Below are positions 41,301 to 56,300 of a stretch of 64,000 bases of DNA, one piece after another. The DNA comes from Apostichopus japonicus (lineage: Eukaryota > Echinodermata > Holothuroidea > Aspidochirotida > Stichopodidae): assembly GCF_037975245.1 (NCBI RefSeq), contig NC_092567.1, positions 1,649,714 to 1,713,713 of the forward strand. Reading direction: 5' to 3'. The notes under the pieces were generated by a model, which was not told the DNA's origin, ran no database searches, and saw only the letters and a list, made by a program, of their open reading frames with translations. Positions within the stretch are counted from its first letter, which is position 1. Each line of letters starts with the position of its first letter. The translations under genes were made by a program, and so were the position numbers.

Positions 41301-44300
41301 ACATTTTGTTTTGTACAAGGTAGGGGCATGTGTTCCTACCCTTGGTAGACAAGGTAGGGGCATGTGTTCCTATCCATGGTGGACAAGCTAGGGGCATGTG
41401 TTCCTATCCAGGCGCATGTGTTCCTATCCATAGTAGACAATTTAAGGGCATGTGTATCTATCCATGGTAGATAAATTAGGGGCATGTGTTCCTATCCATG
41501 GTAGACAAGTTAGAGGCATCTGTTCCTCCAGGGACCGTTGTAAGCCATGTCATTCTTTCACCTGTCTTTTCAATTTCTTTCCACTGCTATCCATTTCTCG
41601 CTGTCGCCCTGCTCTAAGCAGAATCTAGAAGATTTGGTGAGAAATATTTGCTTGTCTGTCCTAAATGTTGTCCATCAATTTGCATGTTCCCAAAGCATTC
41701 AGCAGGTTAAGTGAAGAGGGGGTCATCAAATGGAATTCTCAGTTTTTTTTGTTAAATTAATTTTTTTCATCAAAAATTCATCACAAAATACATTGGAAGG
41801 TTTGTTAATAGAAGCTGCAATGAATGACAAAGCAACAATTGCTGATATGCTCTAAGATGGTAACACACATGTTAGCCATTAATGCAAATATAGCCAGTAA
41901 TAATGTAAGATTGTATTATACTTTGTGATATGAGCGATATGTCAGAATGTAAACAAGGTAACAAGTAGACTTGAGATGTCTGGATCTGTATAGTTGAAGT
42001 AACTGCACTGACAAAGCTGCTCCATCCAAAAATGAAAAAGAAAAGCATTTTCACGGTCATAGCTCCTCCTTTGGGACATTTTAATTACTAATAAAAGTTT
42101 ACAGTTTGGTTTAATAATTCATAACACCTCAATCATTTTAGCCTGTGCTACTTTGTGCAACTATTTCTAATGTTAGCTTTAATACTCAATTTAAGAGTAA
42201 CTTCTTTCTGATGTTACAGTCCCAATGTTTTCAACTACTGTATTTCTAATTTTATCTTTGACACTCAATTAAACAGTAACATGTTTCAGATGTACCAGTC
42301 CCAATGTTTTCAACTATTTCTAATTCAGCTTTGACACTCAATTAAAGAGTAACATCTCTCAGATGTTACAGTCCCAATGTTTCCAACTATTTCTAATTTA
42401 GCTTTGACACTCAGTTAAAAGTAACATCTTTCAGATGTTACAATCCCAATGTTTTCAACTATTTCTAATTTAGCTTTGACACTCAATTAAAGAGTAACAT
42501 CTCTCAGATGGTACAGTCCCAATGTTTTCAACTATTTCTAATTCAGCTTTGATACTCAATTTAGAGAGAAACATCTTTCAGATGTTACAGTCGCAATGTT
42601 TTCAACTAGTTCTAATTCAGTTTTTACACTCATTTAAAGAGTAACATATTTTAGATGTTAGTCCCAATGTTTTATCTCTGCTCATTTCATATTGTGTGTA
42701 TGGTTTTTTTTACCTCCTCATTCCAATGTCAATATTGTCTCTGCACCACCGGTTCATTCATATCATTAACAGTGTTTTGTTTCCAGCAGCATATTATAAC
42801 TGCAGTGACTTCCTCCTCTTTCAATGCACTCCTAATGCACCACTGATCCTCACTGTCAATTAATCATCAATTCTACAGCATTAAATCTAGAGAACTCATG
42901 TCCTCCTATAATAGCTGCCATACACACATGAATTCTTCTAAAAGGTCAAAGCATTTGGTACTGTGTTAGGAATTGTCTTAAAGCAGCATTTTGTGTCCTT
43001 TTCTATGGTTTTTCTCAACCTCACTGATTCCACAATGCCATGTAACGACATACATAACTAGCTTATCTATTCAAATCTTACTTCAAATGGTGGCATAAAA
43101 GTTGAAAAATTTACAACTTTCAACTTTGTTTTTCTAGAAGATATTTTCCGTTGGGATCCACATAAACCTCTGTTAAGGAGCTGTTAGAGTACCAACTCGA
43201 CGGTTTGAATCTATTTTGAACAACGGCTCATAACTAAACCTGCATCTCTGATTGGTTGAATTCAAACTAGTGGGTTGGGGAAAATGTGTAATTTGTCGGA
43301 AGACACTTTTCTCATTATCTGCAAATGTCCTTATGTACTGGCCAATTAACGCTTTTGGCAGGGAAAAAACTTGGCTCATATCTTAGTTTGCTGTTTTGTA
43401 ATTGATATATGTAAAAAAATTTGATGGACTTGTCAAAAAAGTGGAAAACGGCAACAAAACGCAAAATGCTGCTTTAAAGTATAACGTATGAGAATATACA
43501 TTCAAACAGCAGAGGATACAGCTTGACATGCTAGTTAGTTTATAAATTGTGATTTGTGTCCTAATTCCTAATTTTATCTGTTAGTGTGATGCAGACATCT
43601 TATTCAAGCATAAGTTATTTTGGCTTTTTTATTTGTTTTGGCTTTTTCTTTTCATCCTTTTTATTTGATAACCTATTCCTTATATTAATGCTGCTGTTGT
43701 TGCATACATGTGCAGCAGATTTGAAGAGTGAGGTCATTACAGTTTTAAGTCGAGTGTATGACATCAGAGAAGTATGGATTTTAAGCACTGCAGAAATCAT
43801 CCTTTTCTCTGTAGTTCAAGTTCTACTTTGTTACATTAGAGTCCACAGTCAGGTCGTTAACTAATACATGGATTACTTAAATGTGAGCTATGTTCATCAA
43901 AAAGGAGTTTGGTGACCAACCCACCTCCATTTTGCCTACCCCTATCCAACCCCAAATACCAGGTCAGGTCAGCCCAAGAGTTTTGTCTTGTATTTGTAGT
44001 ACATTGTGCCACAGTTTACTACTACAAATGTCAAGCTGCAAGCCAAAGTTAGTTACGTGCACCCTTCAGTTATCAAAAGTTACTTAAAGTACTAAGGACA
44101 CCTAGCCAATTTACCCCATATTCAGTATATTGTTGTGTGTGATAATTTCATTCAAAATATGTTGAAATTTTCAAAAAGCTCTTTTCGTTTCCAAGATATA
44201 CACATTTGAAGTTTTATATATCTGGGAAAACTATGATGTGGAGTGTTGAGCCCATCAAAATTTCTTAATTTAGCCCTTAACAAATTACCCCCTAATTACA

Positions 44301-47300
44301 AGCTCACATATCTCCTTTGAATAATGTGATCATGTTCCTCTTTTCAAAGAAGACAATAGAATATTTCAAACAAATCGCCTAAGACCACAAACCTGTGTTC
44401 AGTGTCCTTGAAACAAAGTTTGTAAAACAAAAGGATTTAACATAACAGAAAATTAGGCAGTCACTCACTTTACATCATCATCAATGTGAATAATAAGCTA
44501 ATGTTTATTCATAAATACTAGAATAAAAACTAGAATTAAGAAAAGACTTGTAAAATGGTCAATCTTTGATATGGGAGTTGCAGAAATTTTCATGATTTCT
44601 AATGCCTATCAGAGTTATTAGGACAACTTTGTTGATAGCTGTCCGTAGACCTGTAATAATAAGGCATGGAAAAGACTCTACAGGGAATTTTCCTGTGAAG
44701 TTAAAAACCTTTGAACACATACTTTAGAAACTTAATTCCAGACCAACTCTGCAGGAACTATACTTTGTTACTGTGTACAGTACAGGAGTTAACATGTATC
44801 CACTGCCAGCTAAACTAATAAATTACTTATTAACATGATTAATTGTCATCATGGAAATATGAAAACTGGCGAGAATGCTGCAGTAGTGAAGGTCTGATTC
44901 TGTTGGAGAGAGAGCATGCAAACCGTGAACAGCAGGACATCATTTTATGCTTTTTTGTTGTGTGCGCAGATAAAATGCAGCAGCTCAAATTGCAATTGCT
45001 TGCAGCCAATTCTAATTTGCTCATCCTCCCACCTTGCCCCTCTCATTATCATGATCTGTTGCACACAGATTTGATTGCAGGAATATCAGCCAAATGTCAA
45101 ATTCCCAAGTCCCTTCATCAGATGTTAAACTTTTTTGGTGCACTCTCCTAACATTTTGTTGAAATACTCCCAAGCTACAAATTATTTTGCTGTGAATTTT
45201 GTTGATTTAAATTGCCGGTTGTCACTCTCAAGAGAGCAATTTTTTTTCATATTTCATCCAGGAAGCATTTAAATTTTTTTATTTAGTAGCCTGTAAGATG
45301 ATTTTTTCAGTAGAATGTTCTATCACAGTATGCAATTATTGTTGGATACCCATTGTCCATGTAAATGACCGCTCTAGCTATACTGGTGTGACTGCTTAAG
45401 TGACTCAAAGTTAAACATATGTTTTTAATGGTGTGTGTTGTGTAATGTCCTTGGGTGATCAATTATTCATTTTATTTATTACTGGCAGGGTCAAAATATA
45501 TGAATGTAAACACACACATATATACATATACTGTACATACATATATATTATTAGTCTACGCTAATATTGCTATCATTATATCAAAGTGTTCAAGAGGTAT
45601 GCATGTCTAATTACAGTGTTTCCACCTTATCGGGCTACACATACATCATACATGTGTGTTTAAATACATCACTCTGTTAACAAGGGACAGGATAACATGA
45701 GAGTGGTCAAGAGGGATGACTGAAGCTGTTTCCTATTACAAAATTATCAGGCACCAATGAAATGATTAAATCCATAGCAACATTCTGCAGGGACATGATA
45801 ACATTATAATATATATTCACAGACAGAGACATTTACTGCAGAATCATTGCAAATATGTCATGTATTGATATACTCATAGTATACAACGATTGGTCAAATG
45901 TTCTGCACTCAAGTTCATAACAAGCTAATTATCTGCACCAGTGTTTTTGGGATACATACAGAAATGCATTGCATGATATGGGGACTTGTATCCAATTTAA
46001 CTCCCAAGTACACTGTCAATACAGTGTAGGTGAAATGGAAAGACTAACAACTCAGCTTGTCGATTACAATAAGTAACACAATGGTACTATTAAGGTCAAA
46101 GGTCAAGATATTTGGTACTGTTTTTACCCGTAGTTGGTGCAGAGCATGAATCCAAGGATTGCCAAACTGCGAGCACCCAAGGCCCAGGTGGTTCCTGTAG
46201 GGCCACCCTTGCCCAATTTGGAGGAACAGATCAATCTTTTGAACAATAGTGCGAGACGGTTGGAGGTGCTCCGGACCTGTATCTCCTTCATATTTGAGAG
46301 CAAGTTACTCGACGCAAGAAGGGTAAGTTAAAGTCTTCTCAACCCTACCAGGCTGTATCAGGTCTCTTCTCAACCCTACCATGCTGTATCAGGTCTCTTC
46401 TCAACCCTACCATGCTGTATCGAGTCCCTCTTGTTAACAGACAAGAACAAGATAAATGAGAGATGTTTGTGTAGTCACTTCCCTATCAAACCACACTGAC
46501 TCACTTGGACCTGAAGCTGCCTATAGCTGGGAAGTAACGTGATAAATGAGAGATATTTGTGTAGTCACTTCCCTATCAAACCATACTGACTGACTTAGAC
46601 CTGAAGCTGCCTATAGCTGGGAAGTAACATGATAAATGAGAGATATTTGTGTAGTCACTTCCCTATCAACCATACTGACTGACTTAGACCTGAAGCTGCC
46701 TATAGCTGGGAATTAACGTGATAAATGAGACATATTTGTGTAGTCACTTCTCTATCAAACCACACTGACTGACTTAGACCTGAAGCTGCCTATAGCTGGG
46801 AATTAACGTGATAAATGAGAGATATTTGTGTAGTCACTTCTCTATCAAACCACACTGACTGACTTAGACCTGAAGCTGCCTATAGCTGGGTTGTGTAGTC
46901 ACTTCCCTATCAAACCATACTGACTGACTTGGACCTGAAGTTGCCTCTGGGAAGTTACGAAAAGCTTTTGTTTTCTGAGGCAGGTGGTGAGAAACTTAAC
47001 AGATAGGAACTCAAGGACTGAAACCAATGCTTTTTGATTGTTAAACTGAATGAGTTTTGTCAAAGAAAATGCATGACATGACAATGATAGAACTAATGAA
47101 GAATGCATGTTGTTTCTAGATCATGATACCCAATTTATAGAAAGTCCAAAAAACATTTATTATGCAGGAACCCTACTGTACAATACACCCTTCGTCCTGT
47201 AGTAGCTGGTTATATCAAACTGTGTGTCCAGTACACACACAAGAAAGGTGTGTATAAAGCTGAGCTATTTCTGTTCTCTTCCTCAACAGCTTTTCCCAGC

Positions 47301-50300
47301 AGTACTTCGATCCCTGAAGAGTCGGATCGCCCGTCAAGCCTTATGCCAAGAGTTAACTGCCCAAGTGGACGCTAACAGAGCTCTCCTACAAGGACAACAG
47401 TTTGATATGGTGGTTAGGTTAATCAACTGTGCTTTACAGGTAAACACAATTATTATACTGTGTGACAGTAGCATCCATATGTCAAACAAAATTATAACAA
47501 CATTTATTTACGTAAATCTACCTTGTTGATCTAGTCTTCTGCCTGATAATCGGCCCGATGCGGATTATCAGTCGACCACTATTTTTTTTCTAATACATTT
47601 TGAAGTGTATTCTTTTCCATTGTTTGTACTAAACTTTCTCTCCATTGATCCATGGTTTATAATAATAATTATTATGATTATTTTGCTTTTCTCTGTGTAG
47701 GAGGATTCCGCTACTGAAGAATACAGCCTTGTTATGTTAATCTTGCCATTGTTAACAGCTTTCTGCCGGGTAAGTCGTTCTCTCTGAAATTAGAGGTCTC
47801 AGACAAACACAGCATCCCAAAGTTTCAGCATAGAGTGATAAAATGAAGTTGCTACTTTTCTTGGTTTCCTTCATATTCATAGCTTAACAGAGGGAGAGGC
47901 TGTACTTAATAGCTGTTAAGTACAGCTATTAAGAGACCACTTGTACCTTGCAAACAAGCCTTATAGTAATGTTTAATACGCATAACAACCAAAAAACTAT
48001 ATTATGGCCTTCCCAAAAACTTTAAGTTTAAGTTTATAATACCCCTATTTTTTTGTTTAAATTTCTGAATAGTTTTATTAAGTGTTATATATTTCCTTTT
48101 TGCATCAAACAATACATGCTTAATGTTACAAAGCCTTTGCTAACCCATGTCCATTTACATCAGAGTAATTTTTTTAAATGAACATATTTTGGCCTGATGG
48201 GGCTAAAGTCATTTTCTTTTTGTAAGTGTAATACCTTAGCCTTCTGGTAATGATTAAACCATACATCATATTCAATAGCACATGGTATGTAGTGCTAATA
48301 AACTTAACAACTTTTAGCTATTTATTTACTAGTTATGAAAGAACAGGGCGAAAATTAAACTGATTTGTGAAAGTAAAATAAAAGTGTTAGACATAAAATG
48401 TGTCCATTTATTATCCCACAAACTGAAACTTCATTGTCTGATCTACTTAAGTTTAACTTTGTGAGGTTCTGTATGTGTTACATAGCAAGCCTATTGCTGT
48501 GCAGTAAAAGGAAAGCAAATGTATTGATGATTTACCAAAGATGAAAGGGAAAATTACTGTCAAAGGGCCAGTATTAATGAGGAAGTTAATGATAGGTAGC
48601 ATTTACTGTGTATTTGTGGAGTTTATTAATAGTGTTCCACCAATTGGGCCAATATCGCTGATAGACTTAGCGTTATTTACTGATAGTTCGCAGTCTTCAT
48701 CTTTTGTGTTACAAGTCTGTAAGATGAGGACTAGTACAGTGTACACTCTTGGTACACACAACACTATGTCTACCCCACATAATTAATGCACTAATCAATA
48801 GGCTAGGCCTACAGGTGTCTTGATGGCAATAGACTCACCGAAGTTGTGTTCTACAGGTGTTTTTGTTTGGCCCTTCAAACCACTTACAAAAGATTTCTGC
48901 TGGGAGCAGTCACAGCACCAATAACAACTTGTCTCACATTGTCAGTGTAGCAGATTGTACAAGCCTTGAACGTTTACATTCACGACTCACAGGTGCCCAT
49001 ACAGTGCCAAGAACAAAACATTGTACATACTTCATGTACTGGTGCATAGTACTAGTATAGACAGTACGTGTACATTCAAGTATTTGTTATTTTGTAAATA
49101 TCACATATTCAGACCTTCAAACAAAACACAGTTCCTACATAATCCCCTGCCCAATCCTCCTCCATGTCCCACTCTTCATGGTGGAACTGACAAACTTCCT
49201 TGTCTGGAAAACATGCACAGTGGTTCTCAGGACCCCAGTTGTGGTGTAGGCTTAGTTTTTACACCATAGTGACCATGTTAGGATTGTGTTAAGGTAATTG
49301 AAACTACTCTAGTGGCCAAAGTGTTGTCGTTTTGGTGAAGCAAACACGATAGGTACTGAAGAGTCTTCGTTATGAACACACCTATATGAAATTACTTTTG
49401 TTCTGCATAAGTCATGTGTTTAAAACATTTCTCTATTGAATTCGGCGATCCTTTGATCACATGGTTTTTAAAGATTTCCAGAACTCACTTAGTGTCAGGC
49501 CTTAGAGTTGGGTGTGGGTGCTTTGTTCATCTTCATACTGTGGTATTTTGAGATGTATAAAATATCAGCTTGAAGGGTTGGATTTGATTTTTAATAAGAA
49601 AAATGAGACAGTTGATCTTTGTATTTACATAAACAAATCTACAATATGCTTCTTAGCATTGTCTGGGTGGACATACTTCACCAGCAGTGTGATCCTATGT
49701 ATAACCAATTGTATATATACCAGCTGTTTTGAATATATCAACATTTGATGTTCCTACAGAAACTTTGCCCCGGAGTGATTCAGTTTGCCTATAGCTGTAC
49801 TCAGGATCACCCAGTCTGGGCCAGTACTCAATTCTGGGAGACAGCCTTCTATGCTGATGTGGAGCTTAACATTAAAGCTCTCTATTTACCAGAAAGCAAT
49901 CATAAAGAGGTAAATTTAAGTTATATTGTTGAGATCTTTGCTTGCTTCGTATCAGTGTCGTGAAGAGTTCATTTGTACAACAATATCTGTTCATTTGGAG
50001 ATTTCTTAATTGTATATGCAGGATCGATGATTAGGAATTAAAATTGCATCACGTTCAGACAGTGTGAGCACAGAGAATTACTTTATCAATACTTTTTTGG
50101 ATGCATTCATGTTGTTGCACAAGCAATTTGGCTAAGAACATTAGTAGTGAGCCCAGGTTGTCTGAAGCAGTGCAAATGTGTTTTCTAACCTTAGTAGTGA
50201 GCCCAGGTTGTCTGTGCAAATGTGTTCTCTAACCTTAGTAATGAGCCCAGGTTGTCTGAGGCAGTACAGATGTGTTCTCTAACCTTAGTAGTGAGCCCAG

Positions 50301-53300
50301 GTTGTCTGAGGCAGTGCAAATGTGTTTTCTAACCTTAGTAGTGAGCCCAGGTTGTCTGTGCAAATGTGTTCTCTAACCTTAGTAATGAGCCCAGGTTGTC
50401 TGAGGCAGTACAGATGTGTTCTCAAACCTTAGTAGTGAGCCCAGGTTGTCTGAGGCAGTACAGATGTGTTCTCTAACGTTAGTAGTGAGGCCAGGTTGTC
50501 TGAGGCAGTGCAGATGTGTGACATGTTGGTTTTTCCTTTAAGTGTGATTCTATGACCAGATATTTTCCCTGAGGTGATCTACTTGGCTGTTCTTATTGCT
50601 TGTACAGTAGTTTGTACAGCCTGCTTGCTTATATTTATCCATGGTTCCAGTATTTGTAAACCTTTAGTAGAACACCTGTGTGCAGTGTACATAGTAACTT
50701 TCTTGCTTCTTGGAGAGCCCACCTAGTAACAAGCTGATAACCACAATGGGGTTAACAGTAGCATGTTTCCCTGTGGTATTCATGTCTCATTATTGATAGT
50801 CACATGTCTCTAGTCCATTAATGATTACATGCCCACACCCCGAAGAGCAGAACCATGTGCTTAACCATCATTTAGCCAAGAGAAGACCTTTACAGAGGAG
50901 CACATTTCACTTGCCATTGTGCAGAAGAAAAAACAAAACTGGGTTGAAATAAAGAATATTACAAAAATGACTAAAAGTAAACTTTTGATATGTTAAAGTT
51001 AAGATGAGTTAATATTTCACAGGCTCACAATGAGGGGTTTGCTGCAAGTTCAGACTCTCTTAGTAATTCAAGCAACACATCTACTAATGGAGTCTCGGTA
51101 CCGGAGGACAAGACCGCTCTGGAAATAGCAGCCGAACAACTGAAGAGTTGGCCTCACCTGTCCAGAGAAGTGCAGGATGAACTCATTCAAAACGAAGAAG
51201 GGATTGTATATAGTCAAGCAGTGCATTATGCTAATAGGATGGTTTGTCTTCGAGTACCATTAGACGCAAGTAGAGGACTAAAGAACTCAATAACACTGGA
51301 AAGAGACAGTGGTGGCAGTAGTAACCAAACTGGAAGGTAAGAGTCTAACTCAATCCTAAGCTTTCTACAGGATAAACTTCAAGATCATCCTGCTCACATA
51401 TAAAGCCCTGCATGGATTAGCACCAGAATACATGAGTAGCATGATCAGTCGGAAGACCACCACCCGCTCTCTCCGATCCTCAAATCAGCTACTGCTCCAT
51501 GTACCTAAGTGGAAGCTCAAGTCATTTGGTCAACGATCGTTTTCTAATGCCGCTCCTTCTCTTTGGAACTCACTTCCAGTGCACATCAAGTCGGCACCCA
51601 ATGTTAACATTTTCAAAAACAAACTCAAATCTATTTTTGACTGCCTTTGCTGAGCACTAGCGCCACTGAGCATTGGTTTCGTCTGGATATTGGCGCTATA
51701 TAAATTTGCACTTATTGTTATTATTATTGTCTTAGCCAACAGAGTGTCGTTTGGTAGGTTTCATGTTTGATATAACTGACTAGTGTTTCTCTTATTTGCA
51801 GTATTGGTGGTAGTGATGACTATGATAGAGAAATAGACTATGCTGACAGTGATGTCGGTGCTGTGGTCTGTAAGTTTGTATCCAGATTCATCGACAAAGT
51901 TTGCACAGAGGCTGGTGTGTCGCAGGATCATCTTAAAAACTTACACACAATGATTCCTGGTAAGTAAAATGACTCTCTTTGTACAGTTCAAGGACAATGT
52001 CTTGATTTGTAACGCTAATTGTATCATAGTTGGAGGTCAATGTAAATGTATTATAATATATCATGAACTTAGGCAAATTCCTAAGTCTCATACAATGTGA
52101 ACCTCTTGCTAAGGTTAGGTTTGTATGGTATATATATAGACTGCTTGAATTTATCCTTATATTCAGTTTGTGCTTATACTAGAAAGTTATGTTTGTAATA
52201 TAGACTGCTTGAATTCATCCTCTATACAGTTTGTGCTTAAACTAGGAGCTATGCTCAACAAAAATACAAAAAATATAAAATGTGTTCCATACTCTGAGCA
52301 TTGTGCTATAGCTATGGTCCATATACACACAGGTCTGTGCAATGGGTAGGTCTTGGGTTCCACATATACACTATTGCTACATCCTAATTGACGTGTGGTG
52401 TTAGCATTAAAGGTTGGATGGACACAAGTTTAAAACTACTTTGTTCACCATGTTCAGTTGTATATACTTTGTTCACCATGTTTAGTTGTACATACTTTGT
52501 TCACCATGTTCAGTTGTATATACTTTGTTCACCATGTTCAGTTGTATATACTTTGTTCACCATGTTCAGTTGTATATACTTTGTTCACCATGTTTAGTTG
52601 TATATACTTTGTTCATCATGTTCAGTTGTATATACTTTGTTCACCATGTTTAGTTGTATATACTTTGTTCATCATGTTCAGTTGTATATACTTTGTTCAC
52701 CATGTTTAGTTGTATATACTTTGTTCATCATGTTCAGTTGTATATACTTTGTTCACCATGTTTAGTTGTATATACTTTGTTCATCATGTTCAGTTGTATT
52801 GTTCAAAATGTTCAGAATACTCTGTTCACCATGTTCAGGTATATATACATTGTTCACCATGTTCAGTTGTATTAGTACTTTGTTCACCATGTTCAGTTGT
52901 ATGTTTCATGTAACTGTTTCATGTAACATCATTTTGCATTTGTTTCCTTCTGTTTCCTTGGTCATGTTCAAAGTTAAATGTGTGATAGTTCAGATCTTAT
53001 ATTCATTGAAATTTAACATTTCACTTTATGAGATTCCTCTCTATTTGACTGCAGGGTTAGTTTCAATGCAGATGGAGACATTGGAGGCTGTGAACAAAGA
53101 GAGCAAACGGTTGCCACCTATCAAGAAGGTGAGTAATGTAGAAAGTAATTAACCATTGCAGTGTAGCAGATCATACAAAGTCAGATTGCACCATGTTTTA
53201 GGACTATAAAATCTGCCTTGTCCAGGTCTAGTTACTTTTAAGGTTTTACAAAACAGAAATAGAAGTCAGTATTGTGAACCTCTTTCATGTTCGTTTTATG

Positions 53301-56300
53301 TACTTATCTATAAAATGATATACTGCCACCTATCTGCTTTCCAGCTTGAGGAAAAAGTCTCCTCAAATTTATTGTCAAAATAAAATAAAACTGTTAGCAA
53401 ACTGCTTATCTACTAGAGCCTGTGTAATAGAATGTGTAAAAGTAAGTTGGCCTGACGTTTCGATCCTAGCAGGACCTTAAATGATTAGAGCCTTTCAAAT
53501 TTATTGTGTCAGTAGATGTTTGCATTTATATTACACAGTCACTACTGAAAGGGTATCGGTTTGATCAAAGCCACTACAGTAAATACTATGAGCTTTCCCT
53601 GCCCTGATCTTGTAAATGTAGTTTGTGGCATAAGCACATTTGAAGAGATACTAATCTTCCATACATGTTTGACAGCCCACGATTCTAAAACCCATCCTAC
53701 TGCCGGGTGAGGACTTGTATCTGGAAGGACTGAGGGGTTACCTGTTGCCCGATGGACGTGAGGATGGCCAGGGAGGTGTACTCGGAGGTCCAGCCCTTCT
53801 TCCAGCTGAGGGAGCGATCTTCATCACCGCATACAGAATCATCTTCAAGGGCACACCAGTTGATATGCAAGGTAAACATGCTTAGATAAGGCTAGTTACA
53901 TTTCTGGTAGCCTATCATTAGCTAACTAATGCATGTAATGTTTAATGTTGAACACAAACAACTACAGTGTTACATTCATAGCTTTTAAGCTTGTGAGATT
54001 AGCCTCTTACATTAGAGTCGGCTATCGCATGACAGAGCTACTTACTGCTGGCACTGGTGCAATGGACTTCACATACAACAAAGTACACTGGATACAGTAT
54101 TGAATAAATGCACAGTATACTGTATGGTACAGTATAGAATAAATCTACAGTGCACTCTATGGTACAGTATAGAATAATGCATGGTACACTGTATGATACA
54201 GTATACAATAAATGCAGAGTACAGTGTATGGTACAGTATAGAATAAATGCACAGTATACTCTATGGTACAGTATAGAATAAATCTACAGTGCACTCTATG
54301 GTACAGTATAGAATAATGCATGGTACACTGTATGATACAGTATACAATAAATGCAGAGTACAGTGCATGGTACAGTATAGAATAAATGCACAGTATACTC
54401 TATGGTACAGTATAGAATAAATCTACAGTGCACTCTATGGTACAGTATAGAATAATGCATGGTACACTGTATGATACAGTATACAATAAATGCAGAGTAC
54501 AGTGTATGGTACAGTATAGAATAAATGCACAGTATACTCTATGGTACAGTATAGAATAAATCTACAGTGCACTCTATGGTACAGTATAGAATAATGCATG
54601 GTACACTGTATGATACAGTATACAATAAATGCAGAGTACAGTGTATGGTACAGTATAGAATAAATGCACAGTATACTCTATGGTACAGTATAGAATAAAT
54701 CTACAGTGCACTCTATGGTACAGTATAGAATAATGCATGGTACACTGTATGATACAGTATACAATAAATGCAGAGCACAGTGTATGGTACAGTATAGAAT
54801 AAATGCACAGTATACTCTATGGTACAGTATAGAATAAATCTACAGTGCACTCTATGGTACAGTATAGAATAATGCACAGTAGTGGATACTCATTGGGAAT
54901 ATTGCATGTTTCTTGAAAAGTGAAATAAAAATGTCATTTTGATATTTGACTACAGTACCAAGCTTTCTAGGATGGAATCATTTATTCTGTAAGCTTCTTT
55001 AGTTTCTTAGTAATTTTCAATTGAATTCAATAAAATACATTTTGTAAACTCATAGCTGTAGTCTTGTAGGTGACGCAGAATAGTAGTTGGCAGCTTGGAG
55101 CAGAAAACTGCAAGCCTGTCATCATTATTGGACCAAATATGCCATTTCTCATGGACAATGGACCTGTATGACTTTCCGGGCTTCCCCTATAAGCTATGGT
55201 ACATTTGTGGCCATCTGTGATTAAACATGTGTTTTTGTAGGCGTAAAGAGGTCACCAGAGGCTAATTCTGATGAGATGTCTCCAGCAGCTAGATTTGTGG
55301 GCATTCCTGTGCCATATAACAAAATAGCTAGATAAAATTTAATATATTTTGAATTGAAGGTGTATGTTTATGTATGTATTTTAGATCCTCCTGCAAGCAG
55401 GAACTCGCAAAGAAGCCATCATTGGCTTATCAAAGCCACAAGCTGACCGAAGTCAGTCTCGTAGATTCATATTTAACGTCCATGATTATGAATTGTCAAC
55501 AAATCTGTAAATGGACGACATACGTTAATCTTGGGAGTGACTCAAACTCGGGACCTTATGATTGAAAGGCACCAGTGTTAACCACTGAGCTAACACTCCA
55601 TGTTGTGTGGGTGTGGGTTGTGTGGGTCTAGGAGGGTCTTTTCCTATTAGGGGTCATCTCAGTTAGAAATTAAGGTATTGCCAAACAAGGAACTTTAGGT
55701 TACTTAACCTATTCAATGTCAATTATTTCTGCCTATCATACTACCATGGTCTGAATCTGCTTACAACCATATTTCAATTACTCTCTATTCTTCAGCCTGT
55801 GAACAGGTGGTGACTCGTAGCTTCCCTGTAGCTACACTGCTGAAGGAAAAGAAGATTAGTGTAACTAATCACTGCAACCAACTGAACTTAGAACAGTTCC
55901 TACCAGAGGGAATGCAGCTCAGATCTGAGACCTTCCAGGTAATGGCAGACAAAACCCTACCCCACCCCCCCTCTCCCCTTCTACAGGTCCCGTGGATGTC
56001 AAAAGCAAGAAATCTTAGTGTATAGTGTTAGTGTTATTAATCCTAAAAGAGTAATCTTTTCATGTAACGACAGGACAGAAACATGAAAAAGTAAACTACA
56101 TCAATTAAACTCTGAAAGGTCATCGACATTAGCCTCAAATATGGTAGAAAGGACTGGTTACTCCTGTTTAAGTTTCAACAAACATTTGCTAACCACTTTC
56201 CAAACAGTTTTTACGTTAACCCTCATTAATTTCTCAAAAACAGTTTTAAGTCAATCCTCTTTAATTTCTCAAAAACAGTTGAAGAATCAGAACCTCCAGA

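Noticed and set aside
44843-45151. 102-codon open frame
   Set aside because: No recognisable domain, no splice context, and inside a long intron; likely chance.
52437-53152. Overlapping hydrophobic frames ([10 protein letters not shown])
   Set aside because: Translation of a 28 bp minisatellite; only the last part overlaps true exon w18.
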